Shown here: piece after piece, positions 1-8,224 of the stretch
How the letters are laid out: each line of letters opens with the position of its first letter
How positions within the stretch are numbered: position 1 is the first letter of the stretch
DNA from: Catenaria anguillulae PL171
Taxonomy: Eukaryota; Blastocladiomycota; Blastocladiomycetes; Blastocladiales; Catenariaceae
Length of the DNA: 32,895 nucleotides
NCBI GenBank assembly: GCA_002102555.1
Contig: MCFL01000273.1
Span: 1-32,895 of the forward strand
Direction of reading: 5' to 3'
The notes under the pieces: model-generated
The model's database searches: none
What the model was told of the DNA's origin: nothing
The model's input: only the letters and a program-made list of their open reading frames with translations
Translations under genes and position numbers: made by a program

Positions 1-1140
1 GAAGCACGGGTCATCCTACTTTCACGTTTTGTGTACGTCGTTCATGACTTGGACTCCATGCTCATTCTCATTTCGCAAGACTGACCAACTTGTTATCAAC
101 AAACAGTTGGCCCACAAGGCACCGGCAAATCGCAAATTCTCAAGCTTCTCTTTAACGAATCGCTCGACCAGCTCAAGCGCGACCCTGCCTCAAACCAATC
201 GGTTTACTACCTCGACCTCAAGGACGCCTTCCTGACCAACTGCACCGACTCTGAGTTTGTCTCTGAGCGCTTCCTCGACTTTTTGGACGAGATTCAAAAC
301 AAGGCCAAATCCGACGGCACGCGCATCACGCTCTTTGTGGATACGGCCGATTGCATGTCGAATGTGTTCCCGGAGAACCGACTGGCGGCTGTTGTGCGCC
401 ACTTGCACGAGACGGGCAAGTTTGCACACGTGCTTTTGGCTTTCAACGACCACAAGGCGTACACGCAGCTCATGTCGGGGCAGCCCGGGCTCATGGAGCA
501 GCACGGGTTCTTGAATGTGCCTTACTTGTCGGACCGCAAGGACTTGCTGGCATACGCCAAGCAGGTTCGGACCAATGTCGAGGCCAGTGGACATGGTCAG
601 TTGTGGGATGTGCCCGAAGAGGCCCTTGTCGAGATTTTGGGTGGGCAGTTTGCAGATTATGGGCGCGTGCAAAGAAGTTTGTTGGGCGGGCGTGGATTGC
701 TGAGCACGATTCTCAAGGACTTGCTTTCCGACTCACAGGAGCGGGTCGAGCGTGCGCTTTGCTTTTACCAAGAGGATGTTACCCCACTTGCCTCGTCGTT
801 CCTCGTCACGGCTGAGGCCTTGATTGGCGGTGCCAAAATGGCGGTCCCGGCGCATGTTCAGAAGCAGCTCATGGACGAGGGCCTCATGTATCGGTGCCAG
901 TCCACCATGACCTTCATGTTCCCGCGTGATCGGGCAGTCATGGAGGCCCTGTTGCGCAACCGGGTGCATGCCAAGCACTTGAACCTGGTCCGCAGGCAGG
1001 CAAAGGTGCGACCGCTTGTGCTGCACGCTGAGCCTGCTGCCGAGATTGTCGAGTACCAAGTGAAGCGGGCCGAGCGGTCAAAGCGGAAGGAGGTGCTCAA
1101 GAGTTGGATTTGGTGGCCGTGGGGAGGCAGTTCCAACTAG
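1..1140 (+). CDS. P-loop ATPase, 3' part (STAND/AAA-like), two exons visible
   Basis: The gene enters from the left edge. I read an exon at 1-32, an intron at 33-106 (donor GTACGT, branch-like CTGAC, acceptor AACAG) and an exon at 107-1140 ending in TAG, giving about 354 residues. Joining these exons gives a beta strand running into a Walker A motif, GPQGTGKS, right at the junction. About 60 residues later, TLFVDTAD looks like Walker B. The rest is alpha-helical and has no family motif I can name. The C-terminus is basic (KRAERSKRKEVLK) followed by a Trp-rich tail. The layout resembles archaeal-type ATPase-2/STAND NTPases or fungal mitochondrial P-loop ATPases, but the exact family is undetermined. 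The N-terminus lies outside the window. It converges on CSN7 with about 214 bp between the stop codons. P-loop identity is solid; function is unknown. Confidence 0.75.
33..106 (+). other. Intron of the ATPase gene
   Basis: A 74-bp intron with donor GTACGT and acceptor AAACAG, and CTGAC about 20 bp upstream of the acceptor as a likely branch site. Removing it keeps the frame into the Walker A motif. An alternative donor GTGTAC two bases upstream also keeps the phase. Confidence 0.6.
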
Positions 1141-1354
1141 ATGCTTGTGCGTGAAGACTGAAACCTTTGCATTTTTACGTTCCTCGTTTGTATCGTTTAC
1201 TCCTCAACAAACTGTTACCTATACAACAAATAGATGATACATGGCCCCAAGGTCTGGACCACTGGCTCTGTTCGCTGACGTCAACGTGGTAATCAAACAT
1301 GTTGACTGACTGATATACTTGCACACATGCACCTCCCAAAGGATAGACTGTCGC

Positions 1355-2338
1355 TCACTGACCTCCTGCGCCCATGAAAGCCGCCAGCATGCCAAAGTCG
1401 GTGCCATGAATGGCCTTGTCTTTTGATTTGCTGTCCTTCTTGTCCAAGACGGTCTTTAGGTCGGTGGCAAGCTTTTGCTCTGCAGCATGGGCTTCCCCGG
1501 CCAAAGCGACGGCATTCTTCATCGAGTCATCGATGGTTTCAAGGACGGCAGTGGTCACATCACACCTATGAAGAAGCGAGAGAGAGAAAAAAAAAGGCGT
1601 GTGTCACTGAAGAATTGAGGGGCATGGTCCCAGGTGGCGGTGGGCGTTGCTAAAGACAGATTGACGGACCATTGCTTGAGGGTTGCTGCGATTTGGTCCA
1701 AATCGGCGGGTGCAACGTCACGGCCGACGGCGGATTCCACGTGGAGCTCGCGTCGGCGCTGGTCAATGGTGGCCTTGATGAGGTTGTCATACATGGCTTC
1801 GATGAACAAGTCTTCGAGGTCGCGGACAGCAGAGGAATCGAGTTGGAGCTGACGCAAGAGCAAGTCATAGGAGAGGACACGTGATGTGTGTGCGAGAGAG
1901 ATGAGAGTCAAGAGGCGGAGCTTGTGGATCATTGTGCTTGTGAGTGTTGGCCGCGGTTCAGGGAGTTCTGTGATGATTGTTGATTTGTTGATGTGTTGAG
2001 GAGGTGGTTTGGCGTGGGTGAGATGTATGTATCATAGGTGTGTTCCGCTTTTGTTGGCAGAGAGAGAGAGAGGACGAGGAAGACGGACTGCTGTACTCGG
2101 CCAGGGTGCCGTAGGCAAAGAGCTGGAGCAGAGCAAAGGCGGGCGGGTGCGACTGCTGGAGTGCGGCAATTGAAGGCTGGGCAAGAAGCTCGCCAAAGAC
2201 GTAAACGCCGGGAGCCTCGATGGCCTTGAGGACAAGATCAGCGGCTGCAGCGCCGCGTGACGATTTGGCCAGCAACAGGAACGGCACGAGCTTGGCGGGC
2301 GGCTGACTGAGGGCGGAAGCGGGTGCGGACGGTGCCAT
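1355..2338 (-). CDS. CSN7: COP9 signalosome complex subunit 7 (PCI domain)
   Basis: CSN7 is a PCI-domain subunit of the COP9 signalosome, which removes NEDD8 from cullins. Three exons are read on the minus strand: 2338-2089, 1967-1670 and 1565-1355, giving about 252 residues. Both introns (121 and 104 bp) have donor GTCCGT. Exon 1 holds the family signature EAPGVYVFGELL and LQLFAYGTLAEY. Exon 2 holds KLRLLTLISLA, the helix DLEDLFIEAMYDNLI and ATLKQW. Exon 3 opens with CDVTTAVLETID. All align well with remembered animal CSN7A/B, which carries EAPGVYVFGELL and an HEWCDGCEAVLL segment at the same splice junction. The start is the ATG at 2338, just before the conserved LVPFLLLAKSS. The reading stops at 1355, but a GTCAGT sequence overlaps the last codons, so a further short exon is possible. 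The upstream region is split from that of EIF2B5 by the LTR element. Confidence 0.88.
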
Positions 2339-2518
2339 GGTCGTGTGTCGAGAAGAAGAGGAAGGAGATGGTTTGAGAAGATTGCGTCAAGTGCGGCTGC
2401 TTCCTATTAATCTTAAATAAATACATTGTCGACTGAGTCTCGCGGATCGTATTCAAAGGTTTATTCAGAGTAGGTACCATCTGTATATTGCAAATTCAGC
2501 GCGAGCGCGAGCGTGCAT
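2339..2518. promoter_or_regulatory. CSN7 upstream region, left half of a split divergent promoter
   Basis: This 180-bp gap lies between the CSN7 ATG and the 5' LTR. With the 258 bp at 7967-8224 it would form one roughly 440-bp divergent spacer between CSN7 (-) and EIF2B5 (+) before the retroelement inserted. I see no clear TATA box. The right part is rich in GCGCGAGCGCGAGCG repeats. The promoter role is inferred from position only. Confidence 0.4.
2515..2518. repeat. Target site duplication, left copy (GCAT)
   Basis: GCAT precedes the 5' LTR and recurs immediately after the 3' LTR at 7967-7970. A 4-bp duplication fits integrase-mediated insertion of an LTR element. Confidence 0.75.
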
Positions 2519-2707
2519 TGTGACGATCCTCGATCGTAACCACCCTAAAGGTGGCCACTGATCTGGAACAGATCAAGCGCAACGCCCGATGTGTTTCGAG
2601 TCATGAGGTTGCAGCCTGAGAGCAGTGTGCGCGCTGGCGTGAGCAGATGAGCGGACGAGCCGTGACCAATAAAGAGACAGCACCCCCCCATTTTTTGCTG
2701 ATTCTCT

Positions 2708-2766
2708 CCCGGCTCTTTTCGTCTCATCCTGTTCAGTAAACTCACGCTAGTTTCTCTGTTCTCAGG
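2708..2766 (+). repeat. 59-bp direct repeat inside the LTR, copy 1
   Basis: The block begins CCCGGCTCTTTTCGTC and ends CTGTTCTCAGG. It is repeated exactly at 3071-3129, and both copies recur in the 3' LTR at 7494-7552 and 7857-7915. Each copy lies shortly after an AATAAA signal. Confidence 0.85.
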
Positions 2767-3070
2767 TCCGTTGGTTCCTTTGCTCCCATTCCAGCTCGTC
2801 TCCTTGGCCCATATTGTCTCGCACCATCTCTCGCGCATGCCTTGACCTGTCGCTCGCCCTCGCGGGCCTCGCTCCAGTCGCCCTTCATCATCCCATCGTT
2901 CTCTTTCTCATTTCTGCGAGCTGGCTCCACCCTGGTCTCTGGTCCTTTATGTCAATGTTGTCTCTCTTTTCCTTCCCGTTCTGTTCTTTCATTCCGTCTT
3001 CAGTTTGTCTTCTCTTGTTTCTCATGTTCTGTCATGAGGGTTTCTCCTTTCATTGATTCGTTCAATAAAG

Positions 3071-3129
3071 CCCGGCTCTTTTCGTCTCATCCTGTTCAGT
3101 AAACTCACGCTAGTTTCTCTGTTCTCAGG
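3071..3129 (+). repeat. 59-bp direct repeat inside the LTR, copy 2
   Basis: This is an exact second copy of 2708-2766, starting just after an AATAAAG at 3064-3070. The 304 bp between the copies is pyrimidine-rich. Confidence 0.85.
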
Positions 3130-3182
3130 ACCCGAGGCACAAGCCGGCCCTTTACAGCGAAGGGCAACACACGCTGCACAAT

Positions 3183-3200
3183 TGGTGGATGAATCCGGGC
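3183..3200 (+). promoter_or_regulatory. Candidate primer binding site
   Basis: TGGTGGATGAATCCGGGC starts 2 nt past the 5' LTR. TGG is the complement of a tRNA CCA end, and the next bases could pair with an acceptor and T-arm. I cannot name the tRNA. Confidence 0.4.
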
Positions 3201-3480
3201 ATTTCGCTCACGACTCTCCGTCCGCCAACTCGATCCGACATCCGTCCGTCCCCGTCTCTCGCTCCAAGCAAGCTCTGCCCACCCCTGCCGGCTCCATCCT
3301 TGGCGCCGGAATCAGTGTGTGTGCCAACCGCCTCGCTCAACCAAAAGGGCCTGCAACCCCAAGGTTTCAAGTCGACGCCACCTGTCCGTGTTTGTGGCGT
3401 CATCCATTTGATTGCGTGTGTGCGCGCGCGCCGACCTTCAACGCCACACGTCCACGCCACCCCTTCGAACCATTTCGGCT

Positions 3481-3740
3481 CGAATCCTGAGTGTGTCGTT
3501 CGGCCGGTGGCTGTCCCTCGCACGTTGGATTTCCTGTTGTTTCACACGGTTCTGTCACTCCGAATCCTGCTTGTGTCGTTCGGCCGAGGTCGTCCCTCAC
3601 TCGGATTCCCAACCGATCGCTCGTCATCGTTGGTTATCTAAACCACCGTCCCTTGCACGACCAGAATTGCCCGTTCCCAACGCTCGCGCTCTACCGTGTG
3701 TCGCTCGGCTGGTGGCCGTCCCTCGCACATTGAGTCCCTG
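3481..3740 (+). repeat. Three imperfect approximately 45-bp repeats in the element's leader
   Basis: Related copies lie at about 3481-3531, 3561-3602 and 3691-3740. They share a core like TGTGTCGTTCGGCCGGTGG followed by a GTCCCTCGCAC segment. They sit between the 5' LTR and the first plausible ATG. Packaging or translational control is a guess from position. Confidence 0.65.
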
Positions 3741-3828
3741 TGTTCCTCGCTTCTTCATTGACGATCGATTATTGTCTTGCCCAGCATCCATCACCTGTCG
3801 CTCCACACTCTACTTCTTACCAACAAAC

Positions 3829-6800
3829 ATGAACGCTGGCAACCCAGACCAGCCCCAAGCCAACTTGGCATCGACTGCCCGTGCGCCATCTCAGTCCCTC
3901 GCGGTGGGCGAACCGGCTCACCAGTCGCCGTCTCAGCCCCATACGCCATCCACGGCCGGGCTCGGTCCCACGTACATCCAATCTGATCGCAGGTCGGCAG
4001 CGCTCGAGATCACCGACCGTATCGACCGCATGGCCCCATTGCCCTTGACCGAGCCCGAGCAGACGTCGCAATGGCTGGCTTACACACTCGTGCACCCCAC
4101 CGCGGCCGCAGCTTGGCAAGACTACGTCTCATTCATGGACTTGGACGAGATCAAACTCCTCGCTGACGACCCTCGCGGCCTGCACCGCTTCATGGAGTGG
4201 ATGTATGCAACCGACCCCGTTGTTTACCTAGAGGCTGCAAGGTTGACGTATCTGTTCACGTTCCGGGTCCAGTCACCCACCCTGGCCCACCAGCAGGCAG
4301 TCTTGCCGATGTTGTCAGTCAGCACCATTTCCGCGCCACGCTTGGCCTCAGCTGTCACGGCCAACAACCGCGCCGTTGCCGTACGCCAAATCGACTTCTA
4401 CCTTGACAACCTCAAGCAACAGCCCTTCTTCACCACTCATGAGCTTGTTTGGCATTGGCAGCGTTACGCCTTGAGGTATCCCGTGGTTGGCCGTGCATGG
4501 CAAGAGTACGCTGCATTCATGGAGAAGGTCGATCTCGAGCTGCTCTCGTACCAAGATTGCTTCCGCTGTTTCATTGACTGGATGCGCGCCATGGACCCCA
4601 TTGCCCTTGTCGATGCGGCGAAGTACACGCACTTGTTCACTTTCATCCCCAAGATGCCCAACATGAACCTTGGCCCGCTCGAGCAGGCACAGATCAACGA
4701 CCATGTCCCCGCTCAAGCCGTGCAAAGTCAAGATGTTCTCGTTCCACTGTTGCAAGACCAGATTTGCCATGTCCAAGCCGCCTCTGACGGTGGTGTCATG
4801 TCCCTCAAGGTTAGTGATGATACCATTCCCCTTAAGGTCGATGATGGCACCACGCCGCTCAAGTTTGACCTCGAGCGTGAGCAAGATACGGTCGCTTCCC
4901 GGATTACCAGCTCGGAAGTTGCACAAGGTCAAACGAGGTCGTTTTCTGCTCTTGACTCGACTGAAGGCCACGTCACGCCGCAACTGCAAGACCTGGACTT
5001 GCCTGTTCTTGGTGGCCAGTCCGGTTGTGACTCGACTGGGCCTGTACTCGTTGGTGTATCGCATGTACGCAGTCCAGAAGAAAATACACCCATCTTTGCC
5101 CGTCCAATTCTGGGTGCTGTTGGCGCTTGTGACATGGACAACGAGGCTACCATTGAGATCAAGGACGTACATGTTTCCCTTGAGCTTCCTAGGCCGGTTC
5201 CTACTCCACCTGATTCTGTTGTTGCCGCTCCTGCGTGGGAACCCACTACGATCGCTCTTGCCTGTGAACCCATGGCGGCTGCTCTTGTACATGAACCCGC
5301 TGAGGCTTCCCTTGCAGGAGACATGGATGATGGTTGCTCTACTGTTGAAGCAGGCGGGTCGCCAAGTGCAAAAGACAGCGGCACCGACAAGCATATGGGA
5401 TCCACGCACACCTCCAACACAACTCAAGGCACACAACCCAATGAGCAGGGGTGCACAGCGACTCGAGTGACTGGGTCCGCACCTCCTTTGTCTCTTCCCG
5501 ATTCGATTTGCCACCAAATTGAGACGCTTGCGGCAAAAATGCACTCAAGCAGCGAGCGTGGCAAGTCGCCCAGCACAAGGCCGAGCACCAATCAAGTTAA
5601 GGATCAACATGTTCATCGACTTGTCTCACCTGCCACTGATCGCGGCTCGCTCATGGGTGGCGACACAAACGAAGGGTCCCGCACTGTGCTCAAAGCAACC
5701 AAGCTGTCCAAAGAATATTTCCCGCTGCCCTTTCCTGCGTTCATCGACATTGTTTCTCTGCCGGCTGGAAAGGCGAGGAGGTCGAAAAAGCGTCTCCGCA
5801 AGCTGCTCATCCGACGTTGGGTGGTTGAAAAAAGGTGGCAGGCGATTCAAGCGGTGTTGCCAGCCGAACAGCACGACCAGTCCATGCCTCAGATTCCGGG
5901 ATGCGATTCCGCCGTTCCCCAAGTCATTAGATTGGCTACCTCTGCGGCGATTACAGGTCTCGATCATTGGGAGGGGGAAGGATGTGCGAAAGAGAATGTT
6001 GCCAGATCCGAGGTCGCGATGCAGCTCATGCAAGTCGGTGACCCCCAGCAACTGCAATTTGCTGTGAACGAGCAGGCCGCTGGTACAATGAGGACTCAAG
6101 AAAAATCTCGTGTTGTCGATGCTGCTGCGACTCAAGCCCCGGGCAGCCGCCCTCCCAACACATTGCAGGCGCTGGCTCCTGACATTGTGGTGGTGGGATG
6201 TGCTGGGTTGGATGACGCCAGGCCCATTGCCGCAGCCTGCCTCATTCGAGCGCCTGGGAAGACGGGAACTCAAGGTGCGATTGGCGCGGTTGATACGCCC
6301 ATGTGCGGTCGCCCACCCAACAATTCGCAAGTGCTAGCCCCGGACAAAGGAGTTGTCGTTGACACACAAGCTCACGACAAGGTTCAAACGCGCATTGGGT
6401 CCGCTGCCCATGACGAGCAGCAGCACGATTCGTGGCCGCAGCTTGCCCCTGACCCGGCCGATTCCAGTACAACATGCTCAATTGGTTATTTTGGCATCAA
6501 AGCATCGCAGGTGGGACGTAACCAGTCAATTCAGGACACATCCCTCGACGACATTACCCGCCTGATTGGGCAAGCCAGCAGAATCAAGCCCGAGCACGGC
6601 ATTGACACGTTGCACATGGCGAAGGCACAAGTCGACGGTTCTGCTGTGAAAAGCGAAACGAATCACGATCACGCGTTGCTCTTTCGAACGGTTTCACCCC
6701 TCCGTTCTCTCTATGGTCGTGGACTGTGCGCCGGTTTGCAATATTTTTCGTCCAAGGGACTGCTTCTCGGTCGTTTCCGCAACCACAGCCGTCGAGAGCT

Positions 6801-7347
6801 CTTTGACTCCTCTGTATTGGCGCATGATTCGCATAATGGCCGTGTTGGTTCCGACCTGCAGCACAGCTCAGCGCACGGATTTGACACTTGCCTCGCCAAA
6901 CCTGCCAGCGATGGGCGCCGACTCCACAAAACCGCCGTCAAAATGGTCAATACCCAGCTCAAGAACTTGCCTTGGACGCCGCCCGCAGGTGCAATGCAAG
7001 CCCTTGACCCCTGTTTGGTTGGTTGTGGTTCGGTCAGAAAGGTTGCACCTCATGTCCGCAACATGTCCGTTGTCATCTCGTCAGTTTCCCTCCAGACCAG
7101 AACCCAAGAGTGGTTGCCTCCGCGATACATGCACGTGCACAAACGGATTCAGGGAATTCGCTGCGCCGTTTTTTCAGCTCGCTCAATGCCTCGGTCGATC
7201 GCGAATGACACAACTTGGTGGCGCGCTACTTTCCTCTTCCAAGCACCAGCTTGTGAAACCAGAAGAATCAAGCCTAGCTGCGCTAGTAATGGGGAAGGGG
7301 ATGATGTGACGATCCTCGATCGTAACCACCCTAAAGGTGGCCACTGA
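3829..7347 (+). CDS. Single long ORF of the LTR element (gag-like position, unrecognised)
   Basis: The frame is open from 3412. The ATG at 3829 (context CAAACATGAAC) gives 1,172 residues and precedes the first well-structured protein. The stop lies inside the 3' LTR. After a Ser/Pro/Gln-rich start there are two homologous helical segments at about residues 74-147 and 200-275. Each follows the pattern aromatic-rich helix, AWQ(D/E)Y, then a two-residue FM, then a (F/I)(M/D)WM segment, and ends YLFTF or HLFTF. The remainder is low-complexity and acidic/Ser/Thr-rich. I see no CCHC knuckle, aspartic protease, RT or integrase motif, so position rather than homology suggests a structural (gag-like) role. 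The frame is unbroken. Alternatively the element carries a captured gene of unknown function. Confidence 0.6.
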   Translation: MNAGNPDQPQANLASTARAPSQSLAVGEPAHQSPSQPHTPSTAGLGPTYIQSDRRSAALEITDRIDRMAPLPLTEPEQTSQWLAYTLVHPTAAAAWQDYVSFMDLDEIKLLADDPRGLHRFMEWMYATDPVVYLEAARLTYLFTFRVQSPTLAHQQAVLPMLSVSTISAPRLASAVTANNRAVAVRQIDFYLDNLKQQPFFTTHELVWHWQRYALRYPVVGRAWQEYAAFMEKVDLELLSYQDCFRCFIDWMRAMDPIALVDAAKYTHLFTFIPKMPNMNLGPLEQAQINDHVPAQAVQSQDVLVPLLQDQICHVQAASDGGVMSLKVSDDTIPLKVDDGTTPLKFDLEREQDTVASRITSSEVAQGQTRSFSALDSTEGHVTPQLQDLDLPVLGGQSGCDSTGPVLVGVSHVRSPEENTPIFARPILGAVGACDMDNEATIEIKDVHVSLELPRPVPTPPDSVVAAPAWEPTTIALACEPMAAALVHEPAEASLAGDMDDGCSTVEAGGSPSAKDSGTDKHMGSTHTSNTTQGTQPNEQGCTATRVTGSAPPLSLPDSICHQIETLAAKMHSSSERGKSPSTRPSTNQVKDQHVHRLVSPATDRGSLMGGDTNEGSRTVLKATKLSKEYFPLPFPAFIDIVSLPAGKARRSKKRLRKLLIRRWVVEKRWQAIQAVLPAEQHDQSMPQIPGCDSAVPQVIRLATSAAITGLDHWEGEGCAKENVARSEVAMQLMQVGDPQQLQFAVNEQAAGTMRTQEKSRVVDAAATQAPGSRPPNTLQALAPDIVVVGCAGLDDARPIAAACLIRAPGKTGTQGAIGAVDTPMCGRPPNNSQVLAPDKGVVVDTQAHDKVQTRIGSAAHDEQQHDSWPQLAPDPADSSTTCSIGYFGIKASQVGRNQSIQDTSLDDITRLIGQASRIKPEHGIDTLHMAKAQVDGSAVKSETNHDHALLFRTVSPLRSLYGRGLCAGLQYFSSKGLLLGRFRNHSRRELFDSSVLAHDSHNGRVGSDLQHSSAHGFDTCLAKPASDGRRLHKTAVKMVNTQLKNLPWTPPAGAMQALDPCLVGCGSVRKVAPHVRNMSVVISSVSLQTRTQEWLPPRYMHVHKRIQGIRCAVFSARSMPRSIANDTTWWRATFLFQAPACETRRIKPSCASNGEGDDVTILDRNHPKGGH
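7291..7304 (+). promoter_or_regulatory. Polypurine tract
   Basis: GGGGAAGGGGATGA is nearly all purine and lies directly against the first base of the 3' LTR at 7305, the expected place for plus-strand priming. It overlaps the end of the ORF. Confidence 0.7.
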
Positions 7348-7966
7348 TCTGGAACAGATCAAGCGCAACGCCCGATGTGTTTCGAGTCATGAGGTTGCAG
7401 CCTGAGAGCAGTGTGCGCGCTGGCGTGAGCAGATGAGCGGACGAGCCGTGACCAATAAAGAGACAGCACCCCCCCATTTTTTGCTGATTCTCTCCCGGCT
7501 CTTTTCGTCTCATCCTGTTCAGTAAACTCACGCTAGTTTCTCTGTTCTCAGGTCCGTTGGTTCCTTTGCTCCCATTCCAGCTCGTCTCCTTGGCCCATAT
7601 TGTCTCGCACCATCTCTCGCGCATGCCTTGACCTGTCGCTCGCCCTCGCGGGCCTCGCTCCAGTCGCCCTTCATCATCCCATCGTTCTCTTTCTCATTTC
7701 TGCGAGCTGGCTCCACCCTGGTCTCTGGTCCTTTATGTCAATGTTGTCTCTCTTTTCCTTCCCGTTCTGTTCTTTCATTCCGTCTTCAGTTTGTCTTCTC
7801 TTGTTTCTCATGTTCTGTCATGAGGGTTTCTCCTTTCATTGATTCGTTCAATAAAGCCCGGCTCTTTTCGTCTCATCCTGTTCAGTAAACTCACGCTAGT
7901 TTCTCTGTTCTCAGGACCCGAGGCACAAGCCGGCCCTTTACAGCGAAGGGCAACACACGCTGCACA
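7305..7966 (+). repeat. 3' LTR (662 bp)
   Basis: This is the second LTR, the same length and reading the same as 2519-3180. It begins TGTGACG, ends TGCACA and is followed by the GCAT target duplication. The ORF stop lies about 43 bp inside it. Confidence 0.92.
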
Positions 7967-7970
7967 GCAT
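7967..7970. repeat. Target site duplication, right copy (GCAT)
   Basis: It matches GCAT at 2515-2518 and merges into an ATCC microsatellite. Confidence 0.75.
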
Positions 7971-7986
7971 CCATCCATCCATCCAT
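7969..7986. repeat. Short (ATCC)n microsatellite
   Basis: About four ATCC units directly follow the 3' LTR, within the region upstream of EIF2B5. Confidence 0.7.
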
Positions 7987-8224
7987 CGATCTTTGAATTG
8001 ATCGGCACTGTCAGAGAGAGCGCCTTCACTGACACAGCTGAGTTGTTGGCCCGGCACAAACCAAATACAGTATTTTATGCAGACAAGTATACACGCACAC
8101 CGTATTGGTATTGCGATATGCACACACACATGCCTTTGTGTCCTTGACATACACCCATGCACTCGGCCGGATCCTGATCGACCACAACATACCACATTCA
8201 AAATAAAACATCTTTCAAAACAAC

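Larger units (their letters stand above)
2519..3180 (+). repeat. 5' LTR (662 bp)
   Basis: It begins TGTGACGATC and ends ACGCTGCACA, with perfect TGTG/CACA terminal inverted repeats. It contains two AATAAA signals (2668-2673 and 3064-3069) and an internal 59-bp direct repeat (2708-2766 and 3071-3129). It reads the same as the 3' copy throughout. Confidence 0.92.
2519..7966 (+). mobile_element. LTR retrotransposon, non-autonomous-looking, young insertion
   Basis: This 5,448-bp element has two 662-bp direct LTRs (2519-3180 and 7305-7966) offset by exactly 4,786 bp. Each begins TGTG and ends CACA, and a GCAT duplication flanks the whole. A purine tract, GGGGAAGGGGATGA, abuts the 3' LTR. A possible tRNA primer site starts 2 nt after the 5' LTR. 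The interior holds an approximately 650-bp leader and one long open frame, but I recognise no protease, reverse transcriptase, RNase H or integrase. It therefore looks like a gag-only or LARD-like element mobilised by a partner elsewhere. The superfamily is undetermined; 4-bp duplications are commoner in Gypsy-like than in Copia-like elements. The two LTRs look identical over their length, so insertion was recent. Structurally it looks whole for this type, with no visible break in its single ORF. Confidence 0.9.
7967..8224. promoter_or_regulatory. EIF2B5 upstream region, right half of a split divergent promoter
   Basis: These 258 bp lie between the 3' LTR and the EIF2B5 ATG. They contain ACACACA-rich stretches and an A-rich leader (AAAATAAAACATC) just before the ATG. 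I see no clear TATA box. The adjoining LTR could now supply promoter activity; this is inference. Confidence 0.4.

Noticed and set aside
190-672. 160-codon minus-strand frame opposite the ATPase gene
   Set aside because: It is antisense to a well-supported P-loop coding frame and shows no domain; a shadow frame.
2814-3102. Short ORFs in the LTR repeated at 7600-7888
   Set aside because: They recur only because the LTRs are identical. The sequence is pyrimidine-rich noncoding LTR.
4670-5470. 266-codon plus frame overlapping the element's long ORF
   Set aside because: Low-complexity Leu/Pro/Arg composition typical of a shifted reading of the main frame.
4348-5544. 398-codon minus-strand frame inside the LTR element
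   Set aside because: Antisense to the long plus-strand ORF in GC-rich sequence, with no recognisable motif. The plus frame is longer and contains the repeated domain.
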